In this document: in pieces, positions 40,442 to 50,307 of the stretch
How the letters are laid out: each line of letters starts with the position of its first letter
Position numbering within the stretch: position 1 is the stretch's first letter
Assembly (NCBI GenBank): GCA_963838495.1
Contig: CAWIRC010000002.1
Coordinates: 186,001-250,000, forward strand
Length of the DNA stretch: 64,000 nt
DNA from: JBEKIK01 sp963838495
Lineage (GTDB): Bacteria > Planctomycetota > Planctomycetia > Pirellulales > Thermoguttaceae
Reading direction: 5' to 3'
Notes under the pieces: generated by a model
The model's input: only the letters and a program-made list of their open reading frames with translations
The model's database searches: none
What the model was told of the DNA's origin: nothing
Made by a program: the position numbers and the translations under genes

Positions 40442-40606
40442 GTGAGCAAAAAAACAGATGCCGCCAAATTGGTCCAGACTAAATTGGCCCTCGCCCAAAA
40501 GTGCGAGCGGTTGATCAAAGTTTGCAAAAGCAAGCCCAGACAAAAAACCTTGAAAAATCAAGCGCACAGGTTCCGCCGCCAGGCCGAACAGTTGTCGCGA
40601 ATGTAA
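40442..40606 (+). CDS. Small basic protein, 54 residues
   Basis: A GTG start at 40442 has GGAG seven nt upstream (GTGGAGATTCTTT). The product begins SKKTDAAKLVQTKLALAQKCERL and is rich in Lys, Arg, Gln and Ala, predicted to be two helices. The size and charge suggest a nucleic-acid or ribosome binder, but I recognise no family. An upstream ATG at 40391 in the same frame is less likely because it lacks a ribosome binding site. Confidence 0.45.
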   Translation: MSKKTDAAKLVQTKLALAQKCERLIKVCKSKPRQKTLKNQAHRFRRQAEQLSRM

Positions 40607-40624
40607 GCTTCGCCCCCGACGTAG

Positions 40625-40760
40625 CAGGCACGCTCCGCGTGCCGTTGATATTTCCTGGTTTAAACGTATCAGGCACACTCCGTGTGCCGTTAGAATATGT
40701 AGCAGGCACGCTCCGTGTGCTGTTGATAATCCCTGGTCCCTACGCTCCGCGTGGGAACCC
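40625..40760. repeat. Array of covarying hairpins upstream of yqgE
   Basis: Three units share the frame GTAGCAGGCAC...GTTGATA. Their stems are GGCACGC/GCGTGCC, GGCACAC/GTGTGCC and GCACGC/GTGTGC, all with a TCC loop. A fourth, TCCCTACGCTCCGCGTGGGA, is related. Stem changes are mostly compensated. Confidence 0.75.
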
Positions 40761-40775
40761 GCTAGGAATTTTTTT

Positions 40776-41327
40776 ATGGCATCCCTGGCCGGACATTTGC
40801 TGGTTGCCTCGCAGAGCCTGCTGGACCCGAATTTCGCCAGAACCGTGGTCCTGCTCGTGCAGCATACCGACGAGGGCGCCCTGGGCGTGGTGGTAAATCG
40901 CCCCATCGGCAAAAGCGTGCAAGATCTCTGGCGCGAGGTGGGCGGCGGGCCCTGCACCAACACCCAGCCCGTCTACTTGGGCGGGCCGGTGCCCGGCCCG
41001 CTCATGGCCGTGCACAGCCAGGACTCACTCGGCGAGGTGCAAATAATCCCCGGCCTCTTCTTCTCCGCCTCCAAACAAAATCTCGATGCCCTGGTGATGC
41101 GCCCGGAACCAATTTTGAAAATATTCATCGGTCATTCCGGCTGGGGACCGGGACAGCTCGACTCCGAGCTCGAGCAAGGCGCCTGGCTCACCACCCCTTC
41201 CACGCCCGAACTCGTGTTCTTCGACAGCAGCGAACTCTGGGTCACCGCCTCCCGCCTCATCGGCCGCTCAATCATGCAATCCATGCTCCACGTCAAAAAC
41301 ATCCCCGACGACCCCACGGTAAACTGA
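40776..41327 (+). CDS. YqgE/AlgH family protein
   Basis: The 183-residue protein matches the UPF0301 (YqgE/AlgH) family: GHLLVASQSLLDPNFARTVVLLVQH at the start, GALGVVVNRPIG, VYLGGPV, and FIGHSGWGPGQLDSELEQGAWL. The family has a compact fold without known catalytic activity. AlgH affects alginate regulation in Pseudomonas, but the biochemical role is unsettled. The gene lies directly after the hairpin array, and convergent with the ABC ATPase gene. Confidence 0.92.
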   Translation: MASLAGHLLVASQSLLDPNFARTVVLLVQHTDEGALGVVVNRPIGKSVQDLWREVGGGPCTNTQPVYLGGPVPGPLMAVHSQDSLGEVQIIPGLFFSASKQNLDALVMRPEPILKIFIGHSGWGPGQLDSELEQGAWLTTPSTPELVFFDSSELWVTASRLIGRSIMQSMLHVKNIPDDPTVN

Positions 41328-41368
41328 CAAACGGCGAGCAGCAGGCATAAGCCGGCTAAGCGATGAAT

Positions 41369-41389
41369 AAAACCGCTTGCGGTTTCGCG
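41369..41389. repeat. CGAAACCGC palindrome, inverted copy
   Basis: AAAACCGCTTGCGGTTTCGCG lies between the converging yqgE and ABC ATPase genes. Confidence 0.7.
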
Positions 41390-41477
41390 ATCACCTTCCA
41401 ATACCCGCATCGCTCTTCGCATCCCCTTTAGAGCAGGGCATCCTCAATTACTGCGCTGCATTATCTCGAACTTTGCA

Positions 41478-42590
41478 TTAGTCTATGGCCTCACCAGAGC
41501 GGGAATCAAAGAAATACAAGCAATCCGGATTTGCCGCCGGAATTATTGAATTTCCAGCTTTGTCGCCGTGGTTCGATTTCGCGCGGCAGATAAAGTGCAT
41601 GTTTCCAGAGCAAAGGTGTAAATGCGATTCCGCCCCCAGCGATTCCACGGCCTCGACCACGGCCGGAATCTTGAGAGAATCTTCACTCACTGCGGATTGT
41701 TCTAATTGAAGATGCTCGGGCCGGACGCCCAAAACTATTTCTTTCCCGCTGTAATGTTGCAAAGCGGTTTTCCACCGTGAGGAAACCGGCCAAATAATCT
41801 CCTTGTTGCATTCAAACCGAAATATCAATCCTTCGCCGCTGCATTCGATCCGCCCGGGAAAAAAATTCATCGCCGGGCTGCCCATCTGGGACGCCACGAA
41901 CCGGTTGGCCGGGCGGCGATAAAGAGTGTCCGGGTCGCCGACCTGCTGAACCTTCCCCTCCTTAAGCACCACGATCCGCCGGCCGACGGTCATGGCCTCG
42001 GCCTGATCGTGCGTGACGTAGATCATCGTGGCCCGCAGGCATTCTTCATGCAGGCGTACGATCTCCCGCCGCATCTGCTCGCGCAAGGGGGCATCGAGAT
42101 GGGAAAGAGGCTCGTCGAGGAGAAAAATTTTGGGCCGCCGCACCATTGCCCGGCCCAGGGCCACGCGCTGCGCCTGCCCGCCCGAAAGCTCCCAAGTCTT
42201 GCGCTTCAATAGATCGCTAATCCCCAGCACGGCGGCGGCCTCGGCCACGCGGCGTTGTATTTCAGCCTTGTTCAAGCCCCGCATTTTCAAGCCGAACGCC
42301 AAATTGCCGTAAACATTCAAATGCGGATAAAGCGACTGATGCTGGAAAACCATGGCCACGTCGCGCCGTTGCGGAGGAAGATCGTTCACTATCCGCCCGT
42401 CAATATAAATCCTGCCTTCACTGGGATTTTCCAAACCGGCTATAAGCCTCAGCGCGGTGGTCTTCCCCGAGCCCGACGGCCCGGCCAAAACCACCCGATC
42501 CCCGTCGGCCGCCTCCAAGCAAAGATCGTCCAAAGCCCGGATCTTTCCGGCAAAGATTTTGCCCAGGTTTTGTAAAGTCAAGGCGGCCAT
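41478..42590 (-). CDS. ABC transporter ATP-binding protein, MalK/UgpC type
   Basis: The 370-residue protein has Walker A (AGPSGSGKTTALRL), the signature LSGGQAQRVALGRAM, Walker B (KIFLLDEPLSHLDAP), the switch histidine (YVTHDQAEAM) and a C-terminal TOBE regulatory domain (GRRIVVLKEGKVQQVG onward), as in ATPases of carbohydrate importers. No permease or binding-protein gene is adjacent, so it may serve several distant sugar transporters, as known for MsmK/UgpC-like ATPases. It is divergent from the EamA permease gene. Confidence 0.9.
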   Translation of the reverse strand: MAALTLQNLGKIFAGKIRALDDLCLEAADGDRVVLAGPSGSGKTTALRLIAGLENPSEGRIYIDGRIVNDLPPQRRDVAMVFQHQSLYPHLNVYGNLAFGLKMRGLNKAEIQRRVAEAAAVLGISDLLKRKTWELSGGQAQRVALGRAMVRRPKIFLLDEPLSHLDAPLREQMRREIVRLHEECLRATMIYVTHDQAEAMTVGRRIVVLKEGKVQQVGDPDTLYRRPANRFVASQMGSPAMNFFPGRIECSGEGLIFRFECNKEIIWPVSSRWKTALQHYSGKEIVLGVRPEHLQLEQSAVSEDSLKIPAVVEAVESLGAESHLHLCSGNMHFICRAKSNHGDKAGNSIIPAANPDCLYFFDSRSGEAID

Positions 42591-42666
42591 ATCGGTTCTA
42601 TCGCCGTGTGTTTATAATTAGCATAATATACAATATTATTCCTATATCATTCAATAAGCAGTATGC

Positions 42667-43635
42667 ATGACATCCACATCTAAAAATCGCATCTCCCCTC
42701 TTGGGACCGTCTATTGCGCCGCTGCCGCCGTTTTCTACACGATAAGCAGCATCTGCATGCGACAAGTCGCCGCGCTCGATTGCGATCCCGGCTGGGCCGT
42801 TTGCGTGAAAGAATCAATCACCGTGCTGGTCATCGGACCCTGCCTGATTTATCGGGCGGTCCGCGGCCTGCGAGTGCTTCCGCCGCTTAAAATATTATTT
42901 ATCCTGCTGCTCGCCGGGCTGGCCGATCAGTTGCTGGGCAACCTGGGCTGGCAATGGTCGGTGGGAATCGTGGGCCTGGCCGTGACGGTTCCCGCCGTCT
43001 TCGGAACGATGATCATTGGCGGCGCCATTTTCGGACGAATCATGTTGGGCGAAAAGGTAACGCCCCGCTCCATGCTCGCCATCGCTTTGCTCCTCCTTTC
43101 CATTGTCTTGCTCAGTCTGGGCGCGGAGTCGGCGGGTACAATGACGGCTCAATCCGGCCCGGCTTCCAATAACTTGCCGGTTGTCGTGGCCGTGGCCGTC
43201 GCCGGCATAGCCGGAATAGCTTATGCCCTCCTGAGCATCGCCATCCGCCACACCATGAACGCCGCCGCGCAGCAAAGCACCCTGATGTTCATCATTACCG
43301 GCATCGGCACCATAACCCTGGGACCCATCAGCATCCACCGCCTGGGCTGGGACGGCCTGCTGGCCACCTCCGGAGAGCAACTCACCTGGCTCATTGCAGC
43401 GGGAATTTTCAACCTCCTGGGTTTCATAGGATTCACCAAGGGCCTGTATTTGACCACCGTGGTTCACGCCAACGCGCTCAGCGCCTCGCAGGTGGCCATG
43501 GCCGCCGTGGCCGGCATCCTTATCTTCCAAGAATCGCCCAATCTATGGCTGCTGACGGGCGTGATCCTTACCCTTTTGGGCATTTTCCTCGTTGACCGGC
43601 CCGCAGCCGAGGAACTCGTCGATCGGGTCATATAG
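42667..43635 (+). CDS. EamA/DMT-family permease
   Basis: The 322-residue protein has ten predicted membrane helices in two EamA repeats, the second ending WLLTGVILTLLGIFLVDRP. Such drug/metabolite transporters export or import small metabolites, amino acids or nucleotide sugars. Polar and glycine patterns (GNLGWQWSVGIVGLAVTVPAVFGTMIIG) fit the family, but the substrate cannot be told. It lies upstream of the arabinofuranosidase gene with a regulatory-looking palindrome between, so a link to sugar metabolism is possible but unproven. Confidence 0.85.
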   Translation: MTSTSKNRISPLGTVYCAAAAVFYTISSICMRQVAALDCDPGWAVCVKESITVLVIGPCLIYRAVRGLRVLPPLKILFILLLAGLADQLLGNLGWQWSVGIVGLAVTVPAVFGTMIIGGAIFGRIMLGEKVTPRSMLAIALLLLSIVLLSLGAESAGTMTAQSGPASNNLPVVVAVAVAGIAGIAYALLSIAIRHTMNAAAQQSTLMFIITGIGTITLGPISIHRLGWDGLLATSGEQLTWLIAAGIFNLLGFIGFTKGLYLTTVVHANALSASQVAMAAVAGILIFQESPNLWLLTGVILTLLGIFLVDRPAAEELVDRVI

Positions 43636-43657
43636 ATTGTAGATTGCCGGGAAATCA

Positions 43658-43694
43658 GTTATTTTATAGGTCATAAGTGATGACTTAAAATAAC
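43658..43694. promoter_or_regulatory. Imperfect palindrome, candidate operator of the GH51 gene
   Basis: GTTATTTTATAGGTCAT and ATGACTTAAAATAAC are inverted around AAGTG. The arms match except for a two-base insertion. It lies 43 bp upstream of the GH51 start codon and could bind a dimeric regulator such as the XylR-type protein at 52835. Confidence 0.45.
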
Positions 43695-43736
43695 GGGGAT
43701 AGTATTATGTGCACATTTGGATAAGGAGACAACTTC

Positions 43737-45737
43737 ATGACCGGTTCCTCAATCCGAACCATCGCGGCTTTTTCGTTGTTGTTGATATTGTCGCCGATCT
43801 ATTTGCGCGGCGCCGAGCCGACCGCGACCATAACCGTCCAGGCTGACCGGCCCGGCGCCCGGATCAGCCCAACCATGTGGGGCGTGTTCTTCGAGGACAT
43901 AAACTTCGGCGCCGACGGCGGCCTATATGCCGAACTGGTGAAAAATCGCTCCTTCGAGTTTCCCGCCCCCATGCTCGGCTGGAGCAACGTTGCAACAGGC
44001 AATCGGGCAAGCTTAGCGGAAATCCACGACAGCGATCCATTCAACCCGGCCAATCCGCATTACCTCCGCGTGAAGGTCTATCCGGACTGCAAGGGCAGCA
44101 TGATCAGCAACGAGGGCTTTCGCGGCATGGGCATCCGCAAAGGCGAGGACTATGCCTTTTCAGCCCAGATCCGCGCGGTCGAAGGCGCCCGACATTGAGG
44201 ATCGAGCTGGCCTCCCCTGACGGCCGCAAATTGGCCGAGGCGCAACTCGCCGGCTTCACCAAAAATTGGAAAAAATACTCCGCCACCCTGCACGCCGCGG
44301 CCACCGAACCTAAAGCCAGGCTCAACATCTTCATCGAAGGGCAGGGGGCGGCAATCGACTTCGACATGGTCTCCCTGTCCCCAGTAAAAACCTGGAAAAA
44401 CCGGCCCGGCGGGCTGCGGGCCGACATGGTCGAGATGCTCGCCGAGTTGAAGCCCGGTTTCGTACGCTTCCCGGGCGGGTGCATCGTCGAGGGCCGATGG
44501 CTGGACGAGCGTTACCAGTGGAAAAACACCATCGGCGAACCTGCCCAGCGGAAGCTGATTGTCAACCGCTGGAACAACGAATTCCGCCACCGGCTCACGC
44601 CCGACTATTTTCAATCCTTCGGCCTGGGGTTTTTTGAGTTTTTCCAGCTCTGCGAGGATATCGGCGCCGAACCGCTGCCGATACTCAACTGCGGCATGGC
44701 CTGCCAGTTCAATTCCAGCGAGTTGGTCCCCCTGGACCAGTTGGGACCCTACATCCAGGACGCCCTGGATCTGATCGAGTTCGCCAACGGCCCGGCCACA
44801 AGCGAGTGGGGCAAACGGCGCCGAAATGGGCCACCCCCAGCCGTTCAACATGAAACTGCTCGGCGTCGGCAACGAACAGTGGGGACCCCAGTATTTCGAG
44901 CGCTACGAACCGTTCGCCAAGGCGATAAAGGCAAAATACCCGGAAATCAAGCTCGTCTCCAGCGCCGGTCCCGGACCCGACGGCCCGAACTTCGATCTGG
45001 CATGGCAGAAGCTCCGCGAACTAAAGGCCGACATCGTCGACGAGCATAATTACGCCAACCCGGCCTGGTTCTTTAACAACGCCGGCCGCTTCGACAAGTA
45101 CGACCGCAACGGGCCGAAAGTCTTCATGGGTGAATACGCGGCCCAGTCGGTCGGCATCGCCAGGCCGGACAACCGCAACAATTGGGAGTGTGCGCTATCG
45201 GAAGCCGCCTTCATGACCGGACTGGAGCGCAACGCCGACGTGGTTGTAATGTCCTCATACGCCCCGCTTTTCTCTAACGCCGACGCCTGGCAATGGACCC
45301 CCGACTTGATCTGGTGCGACACGCTGAATGTCTACGGCACGCCCTCCTATTACGTGCAGCAGATTTTCAGCCGCAACCGCGGCGACGTCTTGCTGCCGGT
45401 CAGCATAAGCGGCGAACCGGCCGACTCCAAAAAACCCGGCCTCTACGCCACGGCCAGCCGGGACGAAAGATCCGGCGAGTTGATCATCAAAGTCGTGAAT
45501 TCCGCGGCCGAGCCCGTGCAAACCGCCGTGCAACTGAAAGGGGCCGAATCAATCGCCGGCAAGGCCGACGTTACCGTCCTCACCGGGGCGAATCTCACCG
45601 ACGAAAACTCCTTTGCCGAGCCCAAAAAAGTCGCACCCGCAACTACAATCCTCGAAGGCGTCGGGCCGGAATTCAAATTCACTTTCAAACCTTGGTCGGT
45701 GACGGTCTTAAGAATAGCCGCGGGAGAGCGGCGGTAG
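43737..45737 (+). CDS. Secreted GH51 alpha-L-arabinofuranosidase (two frame breaks)
   Basis: About 666 residues after repair. A signal peptide (IAAFSLLLILSPIYLRGAEP) precedes a beta-sandwich domain with the family start (ISPTMWGVFFEDINFGADGGLYAELVKNRSFEF). The catalytic barrel has acid/base Glu in LLGVGNEQWGPQYFERY and nucleophile Glu in KVFMGEYAAQS. The enzyme releases terminal L-arabinose from arabinan, arabinoxylan or arabinogalactan. One base is missing near 44196 (before LRIELASPDGRK) and one is extra near 44820 (before EMGHPQPFNMK). AAGGAGACAACTTC precedes the ATG. It stands next to, and convergent with, the sugar symporter gene, forming the extracellular step of the arabinose locus. 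Confidence 0.93.
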
Positions 45738-45757
45738 TCGCGAGCTGTGCAAGCAGA

Positions 45758-45830
45758 TCGCGAAACCGCAAGCGGTTTCAAGCGGAAATTACCGCAATTG
45801 CTGGGACGGCAGTTCAACTGCCGTCCCAAC
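45758..45830. repeat. Two dispersed palindromes between GH51 and the symporter
   Basis: TCGCGAAACCGCAAGCGG (45758-45778) is a CGAAACCGC-type palindrome. CTGGGAC, triplet GGC, AGTTCAACT, triplet GCC, GTCCCAAC (45801-45830) is the second copy of the covarying hairpin family. They may end both converging transcripts. Confidence 0.75.
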
Positions 45831-45860
45831 TTAGCGGCTTTTATCCAGATTTGGCTCTTT

Positions 45861-47783
45861 TCACCAGCCAAACCATCTCTGCACCAGAGACGGAACTCCC
45901 GTGAAGTAGAGATACGCACCTATGATGCAAACCAGGATGAAGGCCGATGTCACCAAGTCGATGGGATGCCAGCTTTCGTGGGTAACGCGCTTGTCTTCCG
46001 CAGTGGCCGTGCCGTAGGTCAGACCCTGAATATGCTCGTAGCTGGGCTTCTTGGTAATATAACTGACCACGATCATCACCACGATCGATACGATGGTAAT
46101 CAGCACGCTGAAGTATTGGAAAAAGATGTGATTTATAATCCAGAGGAAAGAGCCTTCGGTATACATGTTGCCGACCCAATCTGGGAATTTATCCAGTCCT
46201 AATGTGACGGGCGTATCGACAAGCATGCGGAAAAGCCCAAGGATAAATCCGACAATCATCGCCCAAAGGCAACCCTTGGCATTAAGCCGTTTGAAAAACA
46301 CGCCGAAGAAGAAGACCACGAAAATTGGCGGCGCCAAATAACCTTGGATGGATTGCAGGTATTCGTACAAGCTTGTAGCACCCTTTACAACTGGAATCCA
46401 AGCAATGGCGATTAGTACCATGACAAACGTGGCGATACGGCCCATACGAACAATCTCGGTCTGCGATGCCCTGGGGCGGATTTTTTCATAAAAATCGACC
46501 GTAAACAGCGTCGAGCAGGCGTTGAACACCCCGGCCAGCGATCCCATCAATGCCGATAGCAACCCCGCCACCACTATCCCGCGCAAACCCGCCGGCAATA
46601 GCTCCTTGACCATCATGGGAAAGGCCCCTTGCACGGCTGTGGGAATGGCCTTATGCGTTACGGGATCGATCAAGGGCACGAGTTTCCCGGTGTGGGCGTC
46701 GATCATATACTGTAAACCCGGCACCTTCCCGCTTAAAGCCAAGGCATAGCAGATCATGCCCGGAATAATGAACAAATACACCGGAGTCAGTTTCAGGAAG
46801 CCAGCGCAGATGCTGCCGCGGCGGGCAATCGTCTGGTTCGGGGCGCCCAACGCCCGCTGGATGATGTATTGATCCGTGCACCAATACCAAAGCCCGATCA
46901 CCGGAGCGCATATCGCCATGCCCAACCAGGGGAAATAACTGTTGAAATACCAGGCTTGTTTCACGATTTCCCCCGCGGCATTTTTTTCTATAATCGGGGC
47001 CCACGTGCCCTCCTGCCCCGGCGGAATAAGCGGCTTCCACAGGTTGAACATTTCCGATCCGCAGATGTTGCGCAGTTCCGTCCAGCCGCCCAGCTTTATC
47101 AGCCCGTAGACCGTAAGTGTGACCGAACCGATGATCAACACGATCGCCTGTACCGAGTCGTTATAAGCCACCGCCCTCATGCCGCCAAGCATTGTGTACA
47201 AACCGGTCAATACGATCACCAGCACCGAACCGATCCAAAAACTATCTATATGGATATTACCCCAATCTATTCGCATGCCCGGCAATAGGATGCTGAACAC
47301 CAGTCCCCCGGCAAATATGCCAACTGCAATCTTCGATACGATAAAAGTGACGATCGACACGAGAGACAGAACATAACGCGAACTTGCAGAAAATCGTTTT
47401 TCCAAGAATTCCGGCATCGTAAAGACCATCGACCTGGCGTAAAACGGCACGAATACCCAGGCCAACACCAAAAGACACCAGGCATGGAATTCGTAATGCG
47501 CCATTGCTACCCCGTCTTTTGCCCCCGAGCCGGCCAAACCGACGATGTGCTCCGAACCGATATTCGAGCAGAAAATCGAAGCCCCGATGACCCACCAACC
47601 CAAATTCCTCCCCGCCAGGAAGTAATCAGTAGCGGTTCTTTTCGCCCGGCTGACCACCCACCAGGCCACTCCCAAAAGAATGCAGAAATAAATTCCCAGC
47701 GTCACCCAATCCCAGAGTTCCAAGGCGTGCGCAGACGCGGCAGGCACATTGTCAACGGCAAAAAAAGGCATGAAACTGTTCAT
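45861..47783 (-). CDS. Sodium/solute symporter (SGLT-type), probable sugar importer
   Basis: The intact 640-residue protein has about 14 membrane helices of the SSS family. Typical segments are YFLAGRNLGWWVIGASIFCSNIGSEHIVGLAGSGAK, FYARSMVFTMPEFLEKRF, RALGAPNQTIARRGSICAGFLKL and LSALMGSLAGVFNACSTLFTVDFYEKIRP. SGLT-like members import hexoses, pentoses or myo-inositol with sodium. The gene lies between the arabinofuranosidase and the isomerase, so L-arabinose or a related pentose is the likely substrate. AGGGAAG lies five nt from the ATG. Confidence 0.92.
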   Translation of the reverse strand: MNSFMPFFAVDNVPAASAHALELWDWVTLGIYFCILLGVAWWVVSRAKRTATDYFLAGRNLGWWVIGASIFCSNIGSEHIVGLAGSGAKDGVAMAHYEFHAWCLLVLAWVFVPFYARSMVFTMPEFLEKRFSASSRYVLSLVSIVTFIVSKIAVGIFAGGLVFSILLPGMRIDWGNIHIDSFWIGSVLVIVLTGLYTMLGGMRAVAYNDSVQAIVLIIGSVTLTVYGLIKLGGWTELRNICGSEMFNLWKPLIPPGQEGTWAPIIEKNAAGEIVKQAWYFNSYFPWLGMAICAPVIGLWYWCTDQYIIQRALGAPNQTIARRGSICAGFLKLTPVYLFIIPGMICYALALSGKVPGLQYMIDAHTGKLVPLIDPVTHKAIPTAVQGAFPMMVKELLPAGLRGIVVAGLLSALMGSLAGVFNACSTLFTVDFYEKIRPRASQTEIVRMGRIATFVMVLIAIAWIPVVKGATSLYEYLQSIQGYLAPPIFVVFFFGVFFKRLNAKGCLWAMIVGFILGLFRMLVDTPVTLGLDKFPDWVGNMYTEGSFLWIINHIFFQYFSVLITIVSIVVMIVVSYITKKPSYEHIQGLTYGTATAEDKRVTHESWHPIDLVTSAFILVCIIGAYLYFTGVPSLVQRWFGW

Positions 47784-48033
47784 AAGACTTCCCTGTATGT
47801 TATGATGAAAAGCTCCGGGCCGTGTATCCGGAAAATATGTTTATCCAGCAGCACGGACTGCATGGGTTTTTATTCGCATTTTCCACCGCTCGCAAGCGAC
47901 CGGGCTATTTGAATATAAGTAGCCGGCGGTCAACGACCGCCGGAAAAAAATCCGAATCCCCTCCGGCGGTTGTTAGCAGCCAGCTATTTTATGCAACTTA
48001 ATTCTGACTCTAGATAAACGTTTCCATTATCAA
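47784..48033. repeat. Spacer with two palindromes
   Basis: CCGCTCGCAAGCGACCGGGCTA (near 47890) belongs to the GGGCTAAA-tailed group, with the tail ending CTATTT. CCGGCGGTCAACGACCGCCGG (near 47921) is a perfect hairpin. No gene is seen. Confidence 0.6.
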
Positions 48034-49493
48034 TTAAAACGGCAAACGCGGCGTATATAACCCCGGCGTGTCTTGCGTGGCGTGGTATACCTCCATACCC
48101 AGGTAATTGCCAAATGCCTCCCAAAGCACGTTGCCCACGTGCTCCTGGGTTATCGCCACGTGATGCGGGAAATATCGCACCAGCACGTCGCGATACAGAC
48201 GCTGCAAGTTGGGAATCCGGCACCAGCCGTAGCCGCCGAAGGTCACCGCCGGGTTGTCTTCGATCCGTCCCTGGGCGATGGCGACTTTCCACTGCCCTTC
48301 CGGGCTCTTGAGTGGCGCGGCACAGCGTCAACGGCGAGGGTTTGGCGATAAACTCCACCGTGCCTTCCGAGTCTTCGTACTTTGCCGCGCCGCTGGAGGC
48401 GATTATCTCCTGCACACCCAGCTTTATCGGCGTCTTGGCAAACGACTTGGGGAATACCCCGCAGTGCCAAATGTTGGCCAGTTCATCGTCGCTGTTGTGC
48501 AGGTTGTTCCAGTCGGCCAGTCCGGCCGGTGTGCCAGAGGCCAACATGCAGGCGTGCATCGAAAGCGTACCGAGAATGTCCGATTCGCACGCGCAGGGCA
48601 CGCCCTCGTCGCCCAGCCGGCTCATGGTCGTGCAACTGCATACCCCGTAATTCGCCTGGATCGAGGTCCAGCATTGAATTGCCATGGCGTCCAGGTCCTG
48701 CTCGTCCCGCCATCTGCGCAGGAACAACTCCAGCTTGGCGCTGCGCACCAGGCTGGCCGGGCTTGACCGCCGAGGTGTCGGCATAAAGATTGATTTGTTT
48801 CACGATTTCGTGCACCTTCGGGTCGTCGTCGCGGTATTTGTTCGCCCCGGCGATGGCCTCGCTCAGATCGAGCACAACTGTGGTCGGGCCGACGAGTTGC
48901 AGTTGTTTTTCATTGAAGCGGCAAGTCCAAAAGTTGTCGGGGCGGGTGCCCACTTGCCCGTATCGGGCGTTTTTCACGCCCTGCACTACCCGGCATACCC
49001 GCATGAACCAGTCGATGTCCTTGGAAAACGAGGCGTCGGAAGGAAAGCAAATCGGACGCTGCCCAACGCTGTATTTGGCCCCGGTCTGGCGCAGGACCTC
49101 GCCAATGGAAAGCAGCCCGCAGAAGGCATCGCGGCGCCGGGTCTTCATAGTCAATACTTCTTCTTCCTGGCAACCGAAAATCATGATCGGCACGCCCAAG
49201 CCGGCTTTGCGAACCGCCCAGGCCGCCGATGTCTCGTCGCCGAAATTTACCGCCCCGATCACGATCCCCTGCACGTTGTTCCGCCGGAACAGGTCCGCGC
49301 AAATCTCCGCCTCCTTCCGATTCTCCACGCACCCGACCTTGGTTTGCTCCGCGCTCGGAACTACTACCTTGACGCCCAGCTTTTGCATGGCATCGATGGT
49401 CTGTTGGCGCATTGAGGCGGCCAGTTCGGCGCTAAAAAATCCGCGATTGGCGGGTATGAATCCCAATGTAATGTCTTTTTTCAACAAGGTCAT
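48034..49493 (-). CDS. L-fucose/L-arabinose isomerase family protein (two frame breaks)
   Basis: About 485 residues after removing one extra C at each of two GCCCGG sites (near 48767 and 48311). The protein starts TLGFIPANRGFFSAELAASM and belongs to the FucI/AraA-like isomerases; the segments QANYGVCSCTTMSRLGDEGVPCACESDILGTLSMHA and DWNNLHNSDDELANIWHCGVFP carry the Glu, Asp and His expected to hold the metal. It is not the classic AraA. With a ribulokinase and an epimerase next to it, conversion of L-arabinose to L-ribulose is the best guess. AGGGACCACTC precedes the ATG. It is in an operon with the next two genes. Confidence 0.8.
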
Positions 49494-49549
49494 GAGTGGT
49501 CCCTTTGAATATGGTTTTCAGTTTTCGGTTTTCATTTTTAACTTTTGCG

Positions 49550-50201
49550 CTATTTTTGTCCGTATCGTTCATGATATCGTTTATACCATTTTTCGGCTTC
49601 ATGGGGAGGGATCTCGCGGGGCCGGCCGATTTGCATCGCCAAATGCACGGTTTTAGCCACGTCTTCCACCATTACCGCCGCCTTTACGCCGCCTCCGGAC
49701 TGTGCGCCCCAAGCAAACACCCCGTGATTGCCCAGCAAGATGGCCGGGGCCCGCCCGCGATATTTCACGATTGCCTCGCCTATGTGGTCGCCCTCGTTGT
49801 CGATATACGGCGCACAGGGAATTTCCTGCCCGAACTCGTCGGCAATCGCCGTCAGGCAAAGCGGAATCGGCTTGCCCACAGCCGCAAATGCAGTCGCGTA
49901 ATTGCTGTGAGTATGAATGACCGCGCCTATCTCGGGCATGTTCCGGTATAAATAAAGGTGATGCGGCAAATCCACGCTGGGGCGAAGTCCCGAATCCGAT
50001 TACCTCGCCGCTGTCCAGTTCCACCTCCACAAGGCACTCGGGTGTAAGCTTATCGTAATCCATGCCCGAGGGCTTGACAACCAGGCGCCCGCACTGCCGG
50101 TCCAATCCGCTGGCATTGCCCGAGTGCATGCTCACCAGTCCCGTGGCCGGAAGGAGCCTGTTGATTTGGCACACTTTTTCGCGAAGTTCGTCGATGTTCA
50201 T
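49550..50201 (-). CDS. araD: L-ribulose-5-phosphate 4-epimerase-type class II aldolase (one frame break)
   Basis: About 217 residues after removal of one extra G near 49990. The protein has the class II aldolase/epimerase fold: GLVSMHSGNASG and VVKPSGMDYDKLTPE at the N-terminus, zinc ligands in IGAVIHTHSNYATAF and GNHGVFAWG, and the phosphate-binding Ser/Gly loop. It would convert L-ribulose 5-phosphate to D-xylulose 5-phosphate. L-fuculose-phosphate aldolase is a close relative, so the symbol rests partly on the neighbouring kinase. The start MNIDELREKV was preferred over an ATG 24 bp upstream because family alignments begin here. Confidence 0.8.
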
Positions 50202-50252
50202 TCGTGGGTGGGTAAATGAATGCAAGACGTCGGTGTGTTCACTGGAATTTAA

Positions 50253-50306
50253 CCCCCGGTGTATTCACCGGTAACAAACCCCCGGTGTACTCACCGGGGG
50301 CTAAAT
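50253..50306. repeat. Tandem CCCCCGGTG hairpins with the GGGGCTAAA tail
   Basis: Two adjacent units are seen: CCCCCGGTGTATTCACCGG with TAACAAA, and CCCCCGGTGTACTCACCGGG with the tail GGCTAAAT. They follow the araB stop codon and may act as transcript ends or processing sites. A further copy lies in inverted orientation at 58157. Confidence 0.75.
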
Positions 50307-50307
50307 A

